Origin: Halomicronema sp. CCY15110
Lineage (GTDB): Bacteria > Cyanobacteriota > Cyanobacteriia > Phormidesmidales > Phormidesmidaceae
Reading direction: 5' to 3'
Assembly (NCBI RefSeq): GCF_016888165.1
Contig: NZ_JACSWC010000260.1
Span: forward strand, 1-61,124
Length of the DNA stretch: 61,124 nt
Shown here: in pieces, positions 44,647-53,091 of the stretch
How the letters are laid out: the number at the start of each line of letters is the position of its first letter
How positions within the stretch are numbered: position 1 is the first letter of the stretch
Made by a program: the position numbers and the translations under genes
The notes under the pieces: generated by a model
Databases searched by the model: none
The model's input: the letters and a program-made list of their open reading frames with translations, nothing else
Told to the model about the DNA's origin: nothing

Positions 44647-44837
44647 AAAATCCCTGATTCAGACTTCAAGGTGGGGAAACTTAATAAAGGAATAGACAGT
44701 TTTCCCTACAGAGCAGGAAAAATATTGATAAATCTCATACCCTGGGAATTTTACGTAACCTCTATCTGGCTAGCTCAGTAGAGTCATCAGTTATACCCTT
44801 TGGGGCCAACCTTAGAGGAAAGCATAAAGCGATCGCC

Positions 44838-47800
44838 ATGCTGAAAACAGTCAAAGATGCCTGCAAGGTTCATCCCTCAACACTGGACTACCAAGTTGCT
44901 GGAGGGGTTGAGAGCCTAGCTCAGATGATTGATGCGAGCGATGAGGGACAAGCCTTCTTTGCGAAAAGCTATCTCACCCGTGGCATGGAAGAACTGCTCC
45001 GAGAGGGATTGCTGCGATTATCAGGGCAAACCGATCAGGCCCTGTTTGAACTGGCTCAGGCGATGGGGGGTGGTAAAACTCACCTGATGTGCGCCCTTGG
45101 GCTGCTGGCTAAATATCCGTCGCAGCGATCGCACGTCTTACCCAGCGATGTCATTGCTCGTCTGGACAATCAGCCTGCCCGTGTCGCGGTGTTCGATGGT
45201 CGCGATAGTCCCGATCATTATTTGTGGGGCGAAATTGCTAAGCAGCTTGGCGCAGAAGAGCAGATGCGCCAATTCTGGAAAGATGGGCCGAAGGCTCCGG
45301 GTAAAGAGCACTGGAAAGAAATTATTGGCGATCGCCCCACCTTAATCCTGTTCGACGAGCTGCCCCCCTACTTTCTGGAAGCGCGAACGGTGCCGGTCGG
45401 TCGGGGCTCGATGGTAGACGTCCTGACCCGAGCGTTATCGAACTTGTTTGTGGCCGCGCTGGAGCTGCCCCGCTGCTGCGTTGTGCTAGCCAACTTATCG
45501 GACAGCTACCGCGAACAAGTGAAGGAGGTCAAGAAACTCGTTGCGGATGTGCAGCGAGAAGCCTCGCGACAGGCCAATAAAATTACCCCGGTTTCTCTAG
45601 AGGGGAGCGAAATCTACTCGATTTTGCGGAAGCGATTATTCTCAGAGCTGCCGACTGACGAAGAAATTGATGAGGTGGCAGAAGCCTACGCCGCCCAGGT
45701 GAAGCTGGCCGAAGACAGCGGCTATTTGACCGCTCGCAGCTTAGAGCAAATTGCCGACGAAATTCGGGCCACCTATCCCTTTCATCCGGCATTTAAGCAT
45801 CTGGTCGCGCTGTTTAAGGACAACCCGGATTTTCGTGAAACCCGTGGCCTGTTGCAGTTTGCGGCGCGGGTCATTCGCTCGGCCTGGAATCGTGATCAGA
45901 ATGATGTCTTTCTGATTGGCACTCAACACCTCAACCTGAACGACAGCCAGGTCATGAACGAGGTGACGGACATTAACCGGGCGCTGCGTCCGGCCATCAC
46001 GATGGACATTGCCGACAATGGCAACGCCCATGCCGAAGAAATTGATGCCAATCTCAACAGTGATGCCGCCTCTCAGGTCGCGGCCATGATTCTTTCCGCC
46101 TCGTTATCCCTAGCGGTGAAAGGGCACATGGGGCTGCGCCGAGAGGAAGTGATTGAGTACCTGGCTGCACCCAACCGCAAACCCGAGGAGTTTGCCCAGG
46201 CATTTGAACGGCTGCGGAAAACGGCCTGGTATCTCCATGCAGACGGCGAGCTGTTCTATTTCAAAGATACGGAGAACCTGACCAAGCGCATTCAGCGAGA
46301 GGCCCAGGGATTGCCCAAGGCCAAGGTTGATAAAGTGCTGCGCACCCGTTTAGAGGGGGAACTGGAGGCGGTGTCCAAGCGGGCTTATCAAGAAGTGCTG
46401 GTGATGCCAGAGATCGACGAGATTCGGTTGAGCACCCATCGCATTTTGGTGGTGGTGCCGCCGGACAACAGTGTGCCGCCAGAAGACATCCATCGGTTTT
46501 ACCGGTCGGTGTCAGAAAAGAACAACCTGCTGGTGTTGTCGGGTAACGACACCCACATGGCTAGTCGGGTTGAAGAGTCCCTGCGAGAGCTGTACGCAAT
46601 TGAGAACATCGCTAAAAGCATCAATTCCAGCGATACCCTCTATGCCCAGGCTCAAGATGCGCAGGAAGAGGCTGAGGGGGCATTTCTGCAGTCCCTTCAG
46701 GGCACCTATAACCGTGTGTTTTACCCTGCCGAAGATGGCCTTCAGCAAGCCACCATTGAGAATGGCCTGAAGTTTGGACACACCAGCGAGGACAGTGTCG
46801 AAACCCAGCTTGAAAAGATGCTGGAAAGTATGCGCTGCGACAACAAGCTGGCGACGGATGCTGAGCAAGACCCACTGCCCTACTTCGCGATGGCCGAAGA
46901 AGAACTATGGCCTCAGAACGATCGCCGCACCCCCTGGCGTGATGTGCTGATGCGTGCCAAGAGTAACCCCGCTTGGCCGTGGCTACCGGGCATAAAGGGG
47001 CTGGATCAGCTCAAGGTCAAGGCGCTGTCTCAGGGACGCTGGCGCGAGGGAAATGACGGTTGGATTGAGAAAGGCCCATTTCCAAAAGAGAAAACATCGG
47101 TCAATATCGTCAGCCAGAACCAAGACACGCAGACTGGGGAGACGGATTTCACGCTCACGCCTTTACATGCCGGACCCAGCCCGAAGGTTCACTACAGCAC
47201 GGTTGCTCAGGTCAACCAAAACGATCCGGTGGTGGAGGACTTGGATGCCTTTCGGACGAAAGAGCCGACACTCTATTTTCTGGCAATCGACACGACGAGT
47301 AACCATGCAACGGGTGAGCCGAAGCGGTGGGTGGCCAAGCTTAAAATCCGCTATCAAGTGCACGATCGCCCCGATCATCGAGAGGTAGAACTCGCTGTAA
47401 CGCCTAATGCCGTGCTGCGCTACACCGTTGATGCCACCAATCCTCGGGAGGGTCGGATCTATGAAGATCCCGTACCGATTTCTGATAGTCAAATCTTGCT
47501 TCAGGTTTATGCCAGTGCGGGTGAAGCCTCGGCAACGGAAACCTTCACCATCGCCGAGAAGGGCACCAAGCGGGTGGAACTCGATGAAACTCAACCGGCC
47601 AAAATTGTCCGGGTTAAACCTCGCTTTGACACCACTGGCGCGGTCTATGGTGTCATCGCCCACTTCAAAGATCGCCAGGGCGTCATTTTCCACGGAGTCA
47701 CCCTCAATGTGGGTGAGGGAGAACAAGCCGTCCAGGTCAGGTTCAATGACCGACCTGTCACCCCGGCCATTTTGGAAAAGGTTATTGAGGCCCTGCGAGA

Positions 47801-47933
47801 CAATCTGGGTGAGCCAGATGCTTTGGTACAGTTAACTATTCGGGATGGGGCTGCTTTTAATACTGGGTTTGATCTAAAAACCTTCGCAGAACTTGCAGGC
47901 ATTGAGTTAACCCCCAACACGGTGGAGCAGTAA
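44838..47933 (+). CDS. DUF499 AAA+ ATPase of a multi-gene defence module
   Basis: This 1031-residue protein has Walker A AMGGGKTHLM near 75 and Walker B TLILFDELPP near 167, with a sensor-like RCCVVLANLSDSYR near 214. A long helical domain (about 230-560) and beta-rich C-terminal domains follow. It is a DUF499-type predicted ATPase (COG1483). In the known neighbourhood it stands with DUF3780, a DUF1156 methylase and a PLD/SNF2 helicase, all present here, and the family is annotated as anti-phage associated. Its biochemical job in the module is not known. It is the first gene of the plus-strand operon, and the next starts 1 nt after its stop. Confidence 0.85.
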   Translation: MLKTVKDACKVHPSTLDYQVAGGVESLAQMIDASDEGQAFFAKSYLTRGMEELLREGLLRLSGQTDQALFELAQAMGGGKTHLMCALGLLAKYPSQRSHVLPSDVIARLDNQPARVAVFDGRDSPDHYLWGEIAKQLGAEEQMRQFWKDGPKAPGKEHWKEIIGDRPTLILFDELPPYFLEARTVPVGRGSMVDVLTRALSNLFVAALELPRCCVVLANLSDSYREQVKEVKKLVADVQREASRQANKITPVSLEGSEIYSILRKRLFSELPTDEEIDEVAEAYAAQVKLAEDSGYLTARSLEQIADEIRATYPFHPAFKHLVALFKDNPDFRETRGLLQFAARVIRSAWNRDQNDVFLIGTQHLNLNDSQVMNEVTDINRALRPAITMDIADNGNAHAEEIDANLNSDAASQVAAMILSASLSLAVKGHMGLRREEVIEYLAAPNRKPEEFAQAFERLRKTAWYLHADGELFYFKDTENLTKRIQREAQGLPKAKVDKVLRTRLEGELEAVSKRAYQEVLVMPEIDEIRLSTHRILVVVPPDNSVPPEDIHRFYRSVSEKNNLLVLSGNDTHMASRVEESLRELYAIENIAKSINSSDTLYAQAQDAQEEAEGAFLQSLQGTYNRVFYPAEDGLQQATIENGLKFGHTSEDSVETQLEKMLESMRCDNKLATDAEQDPLPYFAMAEEELWPQNDRRTPWRDVLMRAKSNPAWPWLPGIKGLDQLKVKALSQGRWREGNDGWIEKGPFPKEKTSVNIVSQNQDTQTGETDFTLTPLHAGPSPKVHYSTVAQVNQNDPVVEDLDAFRTKEPTLYFLAIDTTSNHATGEPKRWVAKLKIRYQVHDRPDHREVELAVTPNAVLRYTVDATNPREGRIYEDPVPISDSQILLQVYASAGEASATETFTIAEKGTKRVELDETQPAKIVRVKPRFDTTGAVYGVIAHFKDRQGVIFHGVTLNVGEGEQAVQVRFNDRPVTPAILEKVIEALRDNLGEPDALVQLTIRDGAAFNTGFDLKTFAELAGIELTPNTVEQ

Positions 47934-47934
47934 C

Positions 47935-48579
47935 ATGGTTTTAGTACAAAGGTACTCAGCTCCTATGGTCAACGAACCAAAAAAAACACGCAGACAGGCC
48001 AACCAACCCGCCCACGCCACTCAAGGTTTTGGGGTACCCCTCACCGCTGCGCCTCACCATTTCGTGGTGATCATTCCTCGGGGCAACAAGCAGCCGGTGC
48101 AGATTGTGGAAGACTTGGGCATGCACACCGTGGGTGATGACAGTGAACTGCTCGATCGCGTCGTTTTACCTCGCTCAGCCTGGACAGAAATTGCCAATCC
48201 GGTGAAGCGGATGTTTAATGAGCGCCTGAAAGCCCATGAGCTGAAACCAGGGCAGTGGAAGGTGGGGGAAAACCGCGTCGATCGCTTGCTGGGTAAAGAA
48301 CTTTGTGTGTTGGCCTGGGCGATCGAAGACCTGGAAGAGGAAAAGGTCGGCACGGCCCTACGGAACTGGTTAGCCTTACGCCCGGAGGAGCGCTGGTGGC
48401 TGTTTGGTATGACGGCAACCACGGTGGGTGGCCCTGGCGATGCGGGGCGAGGGTGGCGCATGGCGCTGAAATATGCCCTGGGCGATACCCCGCAGCCCAC
48501 GATTCGGGAACCTCGGAAAGCGGGAAAGCCTGATGCTGATGAAAATATCTATGAAACCTTGCCCCTCTTTCAAAATTAA
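47935..48579 (+). CDS. DUF3780 protein of the defence module
   Basis: The product has 214 residues (203 if translation starts at Met12). GFGVPLTAAPHHFVVIIPRG near 29, RVVLPRSAWTEIANPVKRMFN near 74 and LCVLAWAIEDLE near 124, together with RPEERWWLFGMTA near 151, match what I recall of DUF3780. It belongs between the DUF499 ATPase and DUF1156 methylase. The C-terminal ADENIYETLPLFQN is repeated out of context at 49298-49357. Function is unknown; its presence marks this module type. Confidence 0.82.
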   Translation: MVLVQRYSAPMVNEPKKTRRQANQPAHATQGFGVPLTAAPHHFVVIIPRGNKQPVQIVEDLGMHTVGDDSELLDRVVLPRSAWTEIANPVKRMFNERLKAHELKPGQWKVGENRVDRLLGKELCVLAWAIEDLEEEKVGTALRNWLALRPEERWWLFGMTATTVGGPGDAGRGWRMALKYALGDTPQPTIREPRKAGKPDADENIYETLPLFQN

Positions 48580-48622
48580 TGTTGGATTCTAAGATTTAGA
48601 GCAAGTCTATGGGAGTCCCCTG

Positions 48623-48940
48623 ATGAATTACCTGGCGACAGACTATAAGCATATTCAGCTGGATGAGCACCAAGTGCCAGTGATTGAAGGCAGCACTATG
48701 AAGGTGGTGGAGCTGATTACTTCGCATCTCACCTATGGCTGGAGTCCAGAAGAACTCCACTTTCAATATCCTCACATCGGCCTGGGCAAAATTTACTCAG
48801 CCCTGGCCTACTACTGGGATCACCAAGCCACGCTGGAAAACGACATGAAACAGCGCCTTGCCAAAGTGCAGACCCTACAGCAGCAGGCTCCCCCGTCGCG
48901 TATTGCCCAACAACTGAGGGAGCGAGGGGTCATCTCTTGA
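48623..48940 (+). CDS. DUF433 antitoxin (pair 1)
   Basis: This ORF encodes 105 residues. The DUF433 domain is seen in VPVIEGSTMKVVELITSHLTYGWSPEELHFQYPHIGLGKIYSAL (read in pieces at 18-61): a short winged HTH-like fold. The C-terminal helix would bind the toxin. It overlaps the DUF5615 gene by 4 nt, the usual arrangement. It likely represses its own operon and neutralises the PIN-like partner. Confidence 0.85.
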   Translation: MNYLATDYKHIQLDEHQVPVIEGSTMKVVELITSHLTYGWSPEELHFQYPHIGLGKIYSALAYYWDHQATLENDMKQRLAKVQTLQQQAPPSRIAQQLRERGVIS

Positions 48941-49284
48941 GCATCGCTTTCTACATGGATGAAAACGTGCCACGACAAATTACGGTGGGCTTGCGACTCC
49001 GCGATATTGATGTCCTGACCGTGCAAGCAGATGACCGGGCGGGTATGGCTGACCCAGAAGTCATCGCGCGAGCCACCGAACTGCAAAGAGTCTTGTTTTC
49101 GAGAGATGACGATCTCTTAGCCCTGGCCCATCAGCGCCAACGGGAGGACATCGCTTTTTCTGGCGTGGTGTACGCCCATCCCCAACGGATCAGCATCGGT
49201 GATTGCGTGAAGGATTTAGAGCTGATTGCCAAGTTCACCACCTTAGAAGACGCGCTGAACCAAGTTCAATATCTACCGCTCTAG
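48937..49284 (+). CDS. DUF5615 PIN-like toxin (pair 1)
   Basis: The product has 115 residues. AFYMDENVPRQITVGLR carries the first acidic PIN residues (Asp-Glu), and RVLFSRDDDLLALAH near 52 the second acidic cluster. DUF5615 proteins are predicted PIN-fold RNases that pair with DUF433 antitoxins. It ends just before the duplicated DUF3780 tail, so this pair sits inside a disrupted operon junction. Confidence 0.85.
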   Translation: MSIAFYMDENVPRQITVGLRLRDIDVLTVQADDRAGMADPEVIARATELQRVLFSRDDDLLALAHQRQREDIAFSGVVYAHPQRISIGDCVKDLELIAKFTTLEDALNQVQYLPL

Positions 49285-49297
49285 CCCCACTCCTGTT

Positions 49298-49357
49298 GTT
49301 GCCGATGCTGACACCGATGAAAATATCTATGAAACTCTGCCGCTCTTTCAAAACTAG
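49298..49357 (+). pseudogene. Duplicated C-terminal fragment of the DUF3780 gene
   Basis: The frame ends VADADTDENIYETLPLFQN followed by a stop. This repeats the last residues of the DUF3780 protein (ADENIYETLPLFQN, ending at 48579) with several silent differences (act ctg ccg against acc ttg ccc). It has no start of its own. It is best explained as the original tail left behind when toxin-antitoxin pair 1 entered together with a diverged copy of the DUF3780 end. Confidence 0.75.
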
Positions 49358-49415
49358 CTTTTAGTCTAAGGATGAAAGGGCACCCACGATCGCAATTCAT
49401 ACCACGGTGAGGCCA

Positions 49416-49640
49416 ATGGATCAGACTCATTCCTTAGATATGCTTGAACGACATCCAGACAAGGTCAGCGGTGCTTGGGTGTTTAAGGGCACGCGGGTGC
49501 CGGTGGCCGCGCTGTTTGAAAACCTCAAAGACGGGGCTTCCATCGACCAATTTCTAGAATGGTTTCCCGGCGTCTCCCGCGCCCAGGTCGAGGCCCTGCT
49601 GGACTATGAACTGACCATGCTGGAGCAAATGGCGAGTTAA
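49416..49640 (+). CDS. DUF433 antitoxin (pair 2)
   Basis: The product has 74 residues from ATG 49416; a GTG at 49407 would add three. KVSGAWVFKGTRVPVAALFENLKDG near 15 and FLEWFPGVSRAQVEALLDYE near 46 are typical DUF433 features, and the protein is the compact form of the family, unlike pair 1. Its stop overlaps the toxin ATG. Confidence 0.87.
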   Translation: MDQTHSLDMLERHPDKVSGAWVFKGTRVPVAALFENLKDGASIDQFLEWFPGVSRAQVEALLDYELTMLEQMAS

Positions 49641-49960
49641 TGAAAATTCTGTTCGATCAAGGAACGCCGGTGCCGCTGCGCCGCTTTCTGTCAGGACACA
49701 CCGTTGATACCGCTTATGAACGGGGATGGTCAGAGATATCAAACGGTAATTTGCTCAGCAAAGCAGAACAAGAGGGTTACGAGCTGTTAATCACCACCGA
49801 TCGCAACCTGCGCTATGAGCAAAATTTAACGGATCGCCAAATTGCGATCGCGGTCTTGATGACCACCTCTTGGCCGCGCATCAAGCCGCACACTGATCGC
49901 ATTCAAGCGATTATCGATGCCATTCAACCCGGCACCTACCAAGAAATTCCCATTGAGTAA
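49640..49960 (+). CDS. DUF5615 PIN-like toxin (pair 2)
   Basis: This ORF encodes 106 residues. MKILFDQGTPVPLRRFLSGH is the family start with the first acidic residue, WSEISNGNLLSKAEQEGYE follows, and LLITTDRNLRYEQNL near 50 carries the second acidic site. This is the canonical short DUF5615 toxin. It is unlike pair 1 in sequence, so the two pairs arrived separately rather than by local duplication. Confidence 0.87.
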   Translation: MKILFDQGTPVPLRRFLSGHTVDTAYERGWSEISNGNLLSKAEQEGYELLITTDRNLRYEQNLTDRQIAIAVLMTTSWPRIKPHTDRIQAIIDAIQPGTYQEIPIE

Positions 49961-49965
49961 CGCCC

Positions 49966-50012
49966 CCTCTAGTCCCCTCTCCCCAGGGAGAGGGCTAGGG
50001 TGAGGTTTTTCG
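49966..50012. repeat. C/G-rich palindromic intergenic repeat
   Basis: cctctccc and gggagagg pair around cca, extended by tag/cta on each side. It resembles dispersed palindromic repeats of the type cccctctcc-cagggagagggc found in many genomes. It lies between toxin pair 2 and the methylase gene, inside the reading frame that would extend the methylase to 50000; this favours the later start at 50039. Confidence 0.6.
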
Positions 50013-50038
50013 ACCACACCAAAGCCAACGTGACCACC

Positions 50039-53000
50039 ATGCCGACCCTCACGCCCCTTTCCCTGAAAGACGCACCCTCGCTGATTGAGCGGGTGTTTCC
50101 GGCGCAGAAGATTTCGGCGGAGGCGCAGAAGGAGCGGAAAGCCGGAGCAGGACAAACCCTGACGGCGTTGGGGTCTTATTGGAAGGGGCGCAAGCCGCTG
50201 ATTATGGTGCGGGCGATCGTGCTGGGCTGTCTGTTGCCGGTGACCGATGACCTGGAAGCGGATCTGCACATCTTTGAGAAATTGATGGGCATGGATGACG
50301 AGGCGTTTGGGCGGCGGGAGCCGAAGCTGAAGGTCTCGGAGATTGCCGAGCGCATCACCCTGGCGAATCCCTGGGATTATTTTGACTACACCAACAAGGT
50401 CTACGACCCGGATGACATCGAAGCGCTGCAATTTCCGCTAGATGCGGGGCAGTATCCCAAGCTGAAGGTGCGCTGGCAGCGGGGCTTAGCGGACGAGAAA
50501 AAGTATCCGCTGCTGGCGCAAGCGCTAGAGGGCTTGTCCTATGAGGAGAAGGTGGGGCTGTGTCGGCGACCGGAGGAGATTGATCCGGCGGTGCTCTATG
50601 GCCCGATTTGGGATGAGGTGAACGCGCACCTGGGGGCGTTGGGCGTTGAGGCGTATTCCCACGAAGAACTGGTGGAGCAGTTGGGGATATTGCGCTATGG
50701 GCATCGGCCCAGGGTGGGGGATACGTTTTGTGGGGGCGGGTCGATTCCGTTTGAGGCGGCGCGGTTGGGGTGTGATGTGTATGCGTCGGATCTGAACCCG
50801 GTGGCCTGCATGTTGACCTGGGGAGCATTTAATATCATCGGCGCGAATTCAGAACAACGAGCAAAAATTGAGAAAGCCCAGAATGAAGTAGCAGAGGCTG
50901 TAGATCAAGAAATCACCAAATTAAGTATTGAGCATAACGAGCGAGGAGATCGAGTTAAGGCATTTCTGTATTGCCTCGAAACTCGCTGTCCAGAAACAGG
51001 ATGGCTGGTCCCCATGCTACCGTCGCGAGTGGTTGGTACCTTGCAAAGAACCATTGCAAAATTAGTCCCCAACCATGAGGAAAAGCGATTTGAAATCGAG
51101 ATAGTTTCTGGTGTGTCGAAAGAAGAACTAGAAGAAGCTAAAGCAGGGACAATAGATGACATCTACTTGAATTATGAATTAGACGGAAAATCTTATAAGA
51201 CTCCAATTAGAACAATTCGCGGTGATAGAAAGTCTTCTGGGGAGAACACAGAGAACAATCTAAGATCTTGGAGGAAGAGTGATTTTCTTCCTGATAAAGA
51301 TGACATTTTTCGAGAACGCCTATATTGCATCTATTGGGTTACACGAGAAACAGTAGAAGAGGCTCGTCAAGATACATATTTCGCCTCTGTTACTGAGGCT
51401 GATCTAGATAAAGAGCATAAAGTTGAAGAGATCGTTGCAAGCAATATCCAGGCTTGGCAAGAGGATGGACTCGTACCGGATATGCCCATTGAAGGTGGGG
51501 CTGAAACAACGCGACTACATCGAGAAAGAGGATGGCATTATTGGAACCATCTTTTTAGTGCTAGGCAGCTACATTATCTAGCTCTTACAAAATCAAAAAT
51601 ATCAGATCCCTCCCTGTATATCTCCCTGGCTAAGACATTAAATAGGACGTCCAAGTTATGCACCGTTGATCCAAGAAACGAGGCTGCAAAACGTGAAATT
51701 ACAATTCAGGGGGTTTTTTACAATCAAGCATTAAACACCCTTTATACCTATGGTGTGCGTCCTTGGTTCATGGCACACCCTCAATTCGTTGAAGATACAA
51801 AGCAATTCAGGATAGCTGAGGTCGATACAAAGATTGATTGCATACCAGCGAATAAATTAGAGAAAGAATCAGATATTTTCGTCACAGATCCGCCATATGC
51901 TGATGCCATCAATTATCACGAAATAACGGAGTACTTTATATCTTGGCTCCGTAAAAATCCACCTGCCCCTTTTGACCAGTGGACTTGGGATTCTCGCCGT
52001 GCTCTAGCAATTAAAGGTGATGGTAAAGATTTCAAGCAGGGCATGGTTGATGCTTATCGCGCCATGACCCACCACATGCCCGACAACGGCCTGCAATGCG
52101 TCATGTTCACCCATCAAGACACCGGGGTTTGGGCGGATATGGTGTCGATCTTTTGGGCAGCGGGGCTGCAAGTCGTCAGCGCCTGGTACATCGCCACCGA
52201 AACCACCTCCGAACTCAAGCAGGGCGGCTACGTACAGGGCACCGTCACCCTATTGCTCCGCAAGCGCCTCGATACCGCCTCCACCTTCAAGCAACGCCTC
52301 CTGCCCAAAATCCGCCAAGAGGTGCAGGCCCAAATCGAAGCCATGCTCAACCTCAACGATGCCGCCCAGACCCACGGCGAAACCGTCTTCAACGACTCCG
52401 ACCTGCAAATGGCCGGTTATGCCGCTGCCCTCAAAGTGCTGACCCGCTACACCGAAGTCGATGGCCGCGATGTCACCACCCTGGCGCTCCAACCCCGCCA
52501 AAAAGGCGAGACCACCGTCGTTGATGCGATCGTGGAGTATGCCTCCGAGGTCGCCAACAACCTGCTGATTCCCGATCGCCTCAAAGCCCTCAACCCCGAC
52601 ACCTGGCGTGAGATTTCTGGCGTCGAGCGGTTCTACCTGCGCATGGCCGCCATTGAAAAAACCGGAGCCGCCAAACTCGACAACTATCAGAACTTCTCCA
52701 AAGCCTTCCACGTCGAGTACCAGCCGCTCATGGCTTCCCTCAAGCCCAACCAGGCGCGCCTCAAAGGTGCCAAGCAGTTTAAGCCCCGCGAACTCACCAG
52801 CGGCGACCTGGCCGGTACCCTCCTCAGCGAACTGCTCATGGCCATTCAGGAACTCCTCAACGACAAGGATCCCAAAGTCGTTCTGGGCCAAATTCGCACC
52901 AGCCTCGACGACACCTACTTCCAAAAGCGTCTGCACCTGATGGCGATGGCCCACTACCTCAGCGATATGTGGGATGGGGCACGCCCCGAAGAAGCCCAGA

Positions 53001-53044
53001 AAGCCGAGATTATCGGCGATCGCATCCGCAACGAAGGGATCTAG
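50039..53044 (+). CDS. DUF1156 adenine-specific DNA methyltransferase of the defence module
   Basis: From ATG 50039 the protein has 1001 residues. The N-terminal DUF1156 segment (SLIERVFPAQKISAEAQKER near 10) precedes motif I GDTFCGGGSIPFEAARLG near 229, then YASDLNPVA; the catalytic motif TDPPYADAINYHE lies near 618. It is a COG1743-type methylase and probably protects host DNA in the module. Base composition is mosaic: about 50825-52050 is clearly AT-richer than both flanks and falls between motifs I and IV, where target recognition would lie. That suggests exchange of the recognition region by recombination. Confidence 0.87.
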   Translation: MPTLTPLSLKDAPSLIERVFPAQKISAEAQKERKAGAGQTLTALGSYWKGRKPLIMVRAIVLGCLLPVTDDLEADLHIFEKLMGMDDEAFGRREPKLKVSEIAERITLANPWDYFDYTNKVYDPDDIEALQFPLDAGQYPKLKVRWQRGLADEKKYPLLAQALEGLSYEEKVGLCRRPEEIDPAVLYGPIWDEVNAHLGALGVEAYSHEELVEQLGILRYGHRPRVGDTFCGGGSIPFEAARLGCDVYASDLNPVACMLTWGAFNIIGANSEQRAKIEKAQNEVAEAVDQEITKLSIEHNERGDRVKAFLYCLETRCPETGWLVPMLPSRVVGTLQRTIAKLVPNHEEKRFEIEIVSGVSKEELEEAKAGTIDDIYLNYELDGKSYKTPIRTIRGDRKSSGENTENNLRSWRKSDFLPDKDDIFRERLYCIYWVTRETVEEARQDTYFASVTEADLDKEHKVEEIVASNIQAWQEDGLVPDMPIEGGAETTRLHRERGWHYWNHLFSARQLHYLALTKSKISDPSLYISLAKTLNRTSKLCTVDPRNEAAKREITIQGVFYNQALNTLYTYGVRPWFMAHPQFVEDTKQFRIAEVDTKIDCIPANKLEKESDIFVTDPPYADAINYHEITEYFISWLRKNPPAPFDQWTWDSRRALAIKGDGKDFKQGMVDAYRAMTHHMPDNGLQCVMFTHQDTGVWADMVSIFWAAGLQVVSAWYIATETTSELKQGGYVQGTVTLLLRKRLDTASTFKQRLLPKIRQEVQAQIEAMLNLNDAAQTHGETVFNDSDLQMAGYAAALKVLTRYTEVDGRDVTTLALQPRQKGETTVVDAIVEYASEVANNLLIPDRLKALNPDTWREISGVERFYLRMAAIEKTGAAKLDNYQNFSKAFHVEYQPLMASLKPNQARLKGAKQFKPRELTSGDLAGTLLSELLMAIQELLNDKDPKVVLGQIRTSLDDTYFQKRLHLMAMAHYLSDMWDGARPEEAQKAEIIGDRIRNEGI

Positions 53045-53091
53045 TAAGAAGCCGTTGGCAAACTCCCGATTTAGGCCCCCAACTACTGAGT

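Noticed and set aside
44647-44837. tRNA gene suggested by ggctagctcagtagagtc
   Set aside because: The D-arm-like string has no matching acceptor stem, anticodon arm or TpsiC arm around it.
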